Positions 59,822 through 64,000 of a stretch of 64,000 bases of DNA are shown in pieces. Source of the DNA: Ashinkailepas kermadecensis (Eukaryota > Arthropoda > Thecostraca > Neolepadidae). Each line of letters starts with the position of its first letter. Position 1 is the first letter of the stretch. The notes under the pieces are model-generated. The model made no database searches. It was not told the DNA's origin and saw only the letters and a list, made by a program, of their open reading frames with translations. The stretch covers positions 434,001 through 498,000 of the forward strand of contig JAOTOM010005128.1 of assembly GCA_034440615.1 (NCBI GenBank), written 5' to 3'. Made by a program: the position numbers and the translations under genes.

Positions 59822-60320
59822 TAAAGTCATAAAGTATTAAAGTCATAAAGTATTAAAGTCATAAAGTATTAAAGTCATAAAGTATTAAAGTCATAAAGTA
59901 TTAAAGTCATAAAGTATTAAAGTCATAAAGTATTAAAGTCATAAAGTATTAAAGTCATAAAGTATTAAAGTCATAAAGTATTAAAGTCATAAAGTATTAA
60001 AGTCATAAAGTATTAAAGTCATAAAGTATTAAAGTCATAAAGTATTAAAGTCATAAAGTATTAAAGTCATAAAGTATTAAAGTCATAAAGTATTAAAGTC
60101 ATAAAGTATTAAAGTCATAAAGTATTAAAGTCATAAAGTATTAAAGTCATAAAGTATTAAAGTCATAAAGTATTAAAGTCATAAAGTATTAAAGTCATAA
60201 AGTATTAAAGTCATAAAGTATTAAAGTCATAAAGTATTAAAGTCATAAAGTATTAAAGTCATAAAGTATTAAAGTCATAAAGTATTAAAGTCATAAAGTA
60301 TTAAAGTCATAAAGTATTAA
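59822..60320 (-). repeat. 16-bp array formed from the CR1 3' octamer tail
   Basis: About 31 copies of TAAAGTCATAAAGTAT with no mismatch seen. Each 16-mer is two related octamers (minus strand TTTATGAC and TTTAATAC). It sits exactly at the 3' end of CR1 copy 2, where CR1 elements normally carry a few octamer repeats. Copy 1 has two octamers (TTTATGTC) at the same place. The adjoining block on the minus strand (GGGCCCCTGTGGCTC) also matches copy 1. Confidence 0.95.
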
Positions 60321-60464
60321 GGCTTAGTAAGAGCCACAGGGGCCCATCTGGGTTAAGCCTATCTAGAAAAGGTGCTAGAAATGTACATACTCCCACCCCA
60401 ATCAATCCCTTATCCAAAGTTCCTAGGAAGCTATATATCCCAGCCTATCTAGCACCACTCACTT

Positions 60465-60855
60465 GCTACCGCATAACACCCTCAACAATCACAAGCTCCT
60501 CCCATCATACCCATCGTGCCAACATAGACAATCTTATCAGCATCACATCCCGAAGGAAGGTGCCGAATCCACTGCTAGGCACATCCCACACAAATTCATA
60601 AAGCGTTCAGACTTAATAAGAGACTCACTTGCTATTGCATAATACACTGAACAATTACAAACTCCTCCCATCATACCCATTGTGCTACCATAGACAATCT
60701 CATCAGTATCACATCCCGAAGGAAGGTGCTGAATCCACTGCTAGGTACACCCTATATAAAGTTATAAAGCGCTTAGACTTAATAAGAGACTCACTTGCTA
60801 TTGCATAACACACTCAACAATTACAAACTCCTCCCAACTCCCAACTCCTCCCTGT
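60465..60855 (-). repeat. 161-bp tandem repeat in the CR1 copy 2 3' UTR
   Basis: ACTCACTTGCTA(C/T)(C/T)GCATAA occurs at about 60466, 60628 and 60789, and the segments between are similar (CATCACATCCCGAAGGAAGG occurs twice). About 2.4 units lie between the ORF2 stop and the tail. Copy 1 lacks this block and has only about 100 bp of 3' UTR. Confidence 0.85.
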
Positions 60856-60858
60856 TGA

Positions 60859-63790
60859 TCAACCCTCCCTGGAATACAGAAAAACAATCCCCCTAGTCTG
60901 ATAATGATTGTCTATGCCGTTTTTAAAGATGGTCAGTGTGTTGCTACTGACAATGGTTCCTGGCAGCTGGTTCCAGTGTTCTACTACCCTGTTGGTGAAG
61001 AAAGACTGTCTTAACCTTGTCCTGCTGTGATTAACTTTAATTTTGAATTGATGACCTCTAATTGCATCATTTCTGTTAACTTCAAACATTTCCCTGAGAT
61101 ATCCCTGTTCCTGACCATGAACAAATTTAAAAACCTCGATGAGATCTCCTCTCAGCCTTCTATATCTAAGTGAAAACATATTCAATTTCTTCAGTCTTTC
61201 CTCATATGCCAGGTTGCCTATACCATTAACCATTTTTGTTGCCCTCTTTTGTACTCTCTCTAAAAGCCAACAATCTTTCTCATAACTAGGGGACCAAGCT
61301 TGTACACAATATTCCAAATGTGGCCTGACATATGCACAGTAAAGCTTCCTGATGACCTCCTCACTTTTGTATGACACATTCCTCTGTATTGCCCCAAGCA
61401 TTCTTAGTGCCTTCTTCCTGGCTTCTTTGGTCTGTTCTGATGCCCCCAATTTTGTGTTCAAAATAACACCTAAGTCCTTCTCCTGCTGAGTCACAGATAG
61501 TACTTGGCCACCCATAGGTATGGAGCCTTCATATGCTGCCTACCTACATGCATGGCTTTGCACTTATCAAAATTAAACTTCATTTGCCATTTTTCGGACC
61601 ACTTCACTAGCTCGTCTAAGTCTTTCTGCAGCAAAACCTGCTCATTGTGCCCTGTTATTGCCCTAAAGATCTTCAAATCATCAGCAAATTTCAAAACCTT
61701 ACTGCTAAGGCCACATTCAATGCTATTCACATATATAATGAACAATAGTGGCCCCAGTACCGACCCCTGCGGGACTCCACTAAGAACATTTTGCCATGAT
61801 GACTTTGTACCATTTAGCATCACTCTCTGCTGTCTATCTGAAAGCCACAACTCTATCCATTTTAGGATGCTACCTGCAATACCATGGACTTGAAGCTGCA
61901 TCATTAACCGTTTATGGGGTACCTTGTCAAAGGCTTTACTAAAGTCAAGATATGCTACATCAACCTGATTTCCCTGATCAAATTTTTCTGTAGCAAAATT
62001 CAAAAAGTCCAAGAGATTTGTGAAACACGATCGCCCTTTTCTAAACCCATGTTGAGTATCTTGAATCAATCTGTTCCCTTCCAGAAAACTAACTATTCTA
62101 TCCTTGATAATTGATTCGAGTACCTTGCAGACTAGGGATGTGAGGCTTACTGGCCTATAGTGTTCAACTTTCCCTCTTTCTCCTTTCTTGAAAATAGGAA
62201 CTACATTTGCCCCTTTCCAATCTGTTGGAATTTCATTTTGCGAAACTGATCTACAAAATATTATACTAAGTGGAATTGCCACTTCCTTTTCAGCTTCCCG
62301 CAATACCCTAGCATAAATTCCATCTGGTCCTGCTGCCTTGTTTGGCTTTATTTTTCTGATATAATTTAAAACAATATCACTATCAATGAAATCAACATCG
62401 TGTATCTGATCACCTGTCACTGAACTGTGGTTATCGGTTGGCAGATTAGTCACATCCTTCACTGTAAACACTGATTTAAACTGCTTGCTCAGCTCCTCAA
62501 CCATCTCACCATCCTCACTCAATATAGTCCCATTTACTTCCAGTGGACCAATTGTGCTTGAAACTTTACTTAGCTTGTAGAAACTAAATAACTTTTTACT
62601 GTCCCCATTACAGTTCCTAGCCAAATCCAATTCTTTTGCTCACTTTGCTGCTCTGATTTTCTGCTTCACAGCATCTCTAGATTTTTATACGACCTTGGAT
62701 TTACGATATTTGAAGCTTCCTTAAATACTCTAAATGCACCTTTCTTAGCCTGAATTGTTTTCATCACATCTGGTGTAAGCCATGCTGGCTTTCCTACCCT
62801 TCTTTTGCGTCTTTGCTTTTGGGGGACGTGTCTAATCTGAATTTCCCTCAAGTAGGATTTGAACTTTTCCCACATTTCACAGGCATTTAAATCAAAGAAT
62901 TCTTCTTCCCATTTTATGGTACTTAAAGCCTCTCTCATGCAGTCAAAGTCTGCCCTGTTAAAATTTGGAATCTTTGCCAAATTATCCTTGATTTTCCCTG
63001 ATACCTGTGCCTTGAATCTCACTATGTTATGGTCACTTCTTCCCAGAGTTTCTCCTACAGTCAAGTCTTGAACTAAATCACTTAAATCTGAGAAGACAAG
63101 GTCCAAAAATGAGCCCTGCCTGGTTGGTTCCGTTACAAACTGGTGTAAGAACAAGTCCTCTTCAAGGCATTTCCTAAACAGTTTACATGATGGGGAGCCA
63201 ACACCTACATTTTCATATCCTTTTAGATTAAAGTCACCAAGAATAAGGCATTTCCTCTGAAAGTTTCTACTGATTTCCTCACAAATCACCTTATCGAGCT
63301 CCAGTTGCTGAGAATGTGGCAAGGTTCCTGATCGATACAAAGCTCCTATCCTCAGTTTATTGCTGTTGCCTTTTCCCACAGCAACATCAAGCCAAATGGA
63401 CTCCACAAACACATTTTTTACCCCATCTGCTACTTTTTGAGAACTGTATAAGCTATTCACATAGAGCATTACACCACCCCCTTTCACTGCTGGACCCCTA
63501 TTGCATGAAAACATATTGTATCCCTGGATCTCATAGTCCTGCAAGTTATCCCCAAAATATCCCTCACTGACCCATGCCTCAGTAATGCAAACAAAATCTG
63601 GTTTCTCCTCAGCAACATAGCACTTGAACTCATCAAATTTGGATCGAATGCTCTGAGCATTAAGCATCATACACTGAACAAAAGTTCCATGACCCTCTTT
63701 GGCTTGTTCATGTTGAGTAGCTCTATCATCTCTGGATGAGCTACCACTCTGCCCCCTTGATCTACTGCTACCCCTATTTGCTGACTGTGA
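60859..63790 (-). pseudogene. CR1 ORF2 (endonuclease + reverse transcriptase), nearly intact
   Basis: Three open pieces in order: 63886-62666 (406 codons), 62630-61491 (379) and 61515-60859 (218). The first holds the APE-type endonuclease: LNAQSI at residues 75-80, ITEAW 101-105, GGGVMLYV 137-144, ILGDFN 215-220 and SDHN 284-287 with the catalytic His. About the first 30 residues, including the ATG, come from the flanking Q satellite and not from the element. The second holds the reverse transcriptase: YRP 158-160, LDFSKAFD 228-235, PQGSVLGP 287-294 and FADD 315-318. The third is the conserved C-terminal segment. Lesions are a 1-nt loss near 62692-62697, a TGA at 62640-62642 and a 1-nt loss near 61511-61521. 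ORF2 normally nicks target DNA and primes reverse transcription; this copy cannot, as written. Confidence 0.92.
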
Positions 63791-63850
63791 GGTTCTATTG
63801 CCTATGCTGTCACTATTGGCATATCCCCGAGATGGCAATGTTGGGTTGGG

Positions 63851-64000
63851 CAGATTTGGGCAGGTTTGGGCGAAAACGAAAAACAAATTGGAGGCAAGCG
63901 AAGAAAACGGTTTGCGTTGGACCTTGACCGTTAAGGTAAGTAATGTGAGACCTATGTCTCACTTCCAGCGTGTTTCCAGCGTGTTCAATGCAAGCAGAAG
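63851..64000 (-). mobile_element. Family R/Q, copy C, cut by the window end
   Basis: The reverse complement of this end matches family R copy B at about 47690-47820: TTGCA(T/C)TGAACACGCTGG, AGGTCTCACAT, GTCAAGGTC, GTTTTCTTCG.TTGCCTCC and CGCCCAAACCTGCCCAAATC. It is the junction between R and its first Q unit. With the Q units of 58620-59815 it forms a third R/Q locus in reverse orientation. The R start lies beyond the window. Confidence 0.8.

Larger units (their letters stand above)
59816..63850 (-). mobile_element. CR1-type non-LTR retrotransposon, copy 2 (5'-truncated)
   Basis: A 4.0-kb element inserted into a Q satellite unit. The repeat CAGATTT lies at both borders (59809-59815 and 63851-63857), and intact Q units (for example near 59509-59516) show the empty site, so a 7-bp target duplication is likely. 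ORF1 is missing, the usual result of incomplete reverse transcription. ORF2 is nearly complete with two frameshifts and one stop. The 3' UTR carries an internal tandem repeat of about 161 bp and ends in a huge octamer-derived array. Identity with copy 1 is around 95 percent in shared coding parts by eye, so both come from the same subfamily. Confidence 0.92.

Overview
This window reads as repeat-dense, non-coding nuclear DNA from an animal, most likely an invertebrate. I found no convincing intact host gene, no rRNA and no functional tRNA. The evidence for a metazoan is two decayed copies of a CR1-type non-LTR retrotransposon, several short terminal-inverted-repeat DNA elements, tRNA-like SINE heads, many mini- and microsatellites, and no long ORF outside repeats. 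CpG is common rather than depleted, which argues against a typical vertebrate. Short CCTAA pentamers, typical of arthropod telomere sequence, occur at about 45.58 kb and 49.2-49.5 kb, but they are too short to place the organism.

Layout. 0-16.7 kb: low-copy DNA broken by a degenerate minisatellite (1.7-3.5), small tandem arrays, an 18-mer-like array present in opposite orientations (10.25-11.2), a 67-bp array rich in splice-donor-like and E-box motifs (11.4-12.1), an 18/21-bp array (12.3-12.9) and a CpG-rich stretch (12.1-14.5). 16.8-19.7 kb: a 61-bp satellite of about 48 units with a duplicated 12-unit block. 21.6-22.0 kb: a compound GT/TA/GCGT microsatellite. 23.1-26.7 kb: CR1 copy 1 (+ strand). 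27.5-29.3 kb: a purine-rich tract, stepwise hexamer blocks and a 35-bp array. 31.5-33.3 kb: a long foldback whose right arm carries a TA-flanked miniature transposon; the left arm preserves the empty site. 34.0-35.2 kb: a 59-bp array.

39.2-49.8 kb: two copies of an interspersed family, here called R. Copy A is about 1.34 kb. Copy B is about 2.80 kb because it also holds 2.7 units of a roughly 268-bp satellite (Q) and a 674-bp TIR element with an 8-bp target duplication. Between the copies, a hAT-like element splits a 46-bp array. 52.6-53.4 kb: a 16-bp array that reverses orientation. 58.6-64.0 kb: a third R/Q locus in reverse orientation, interrupted by CR1 copy 2 (minus strand), whose 3' tail has expanded into about 31 copies of a 16-mer.

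The parts fit together as a nested history rather than as an operon. R/Q elements inserted first; CR1 copy 2, the 674-bp TIR element and the hAT-like element landed inside older repeats; array expansion followed. The related copies serve as internal references for reconstructing insertion sites and CR1 lesions. All comparisons were made by eye, so array copy numbers and junctions are approximate to a few bases unless stated.
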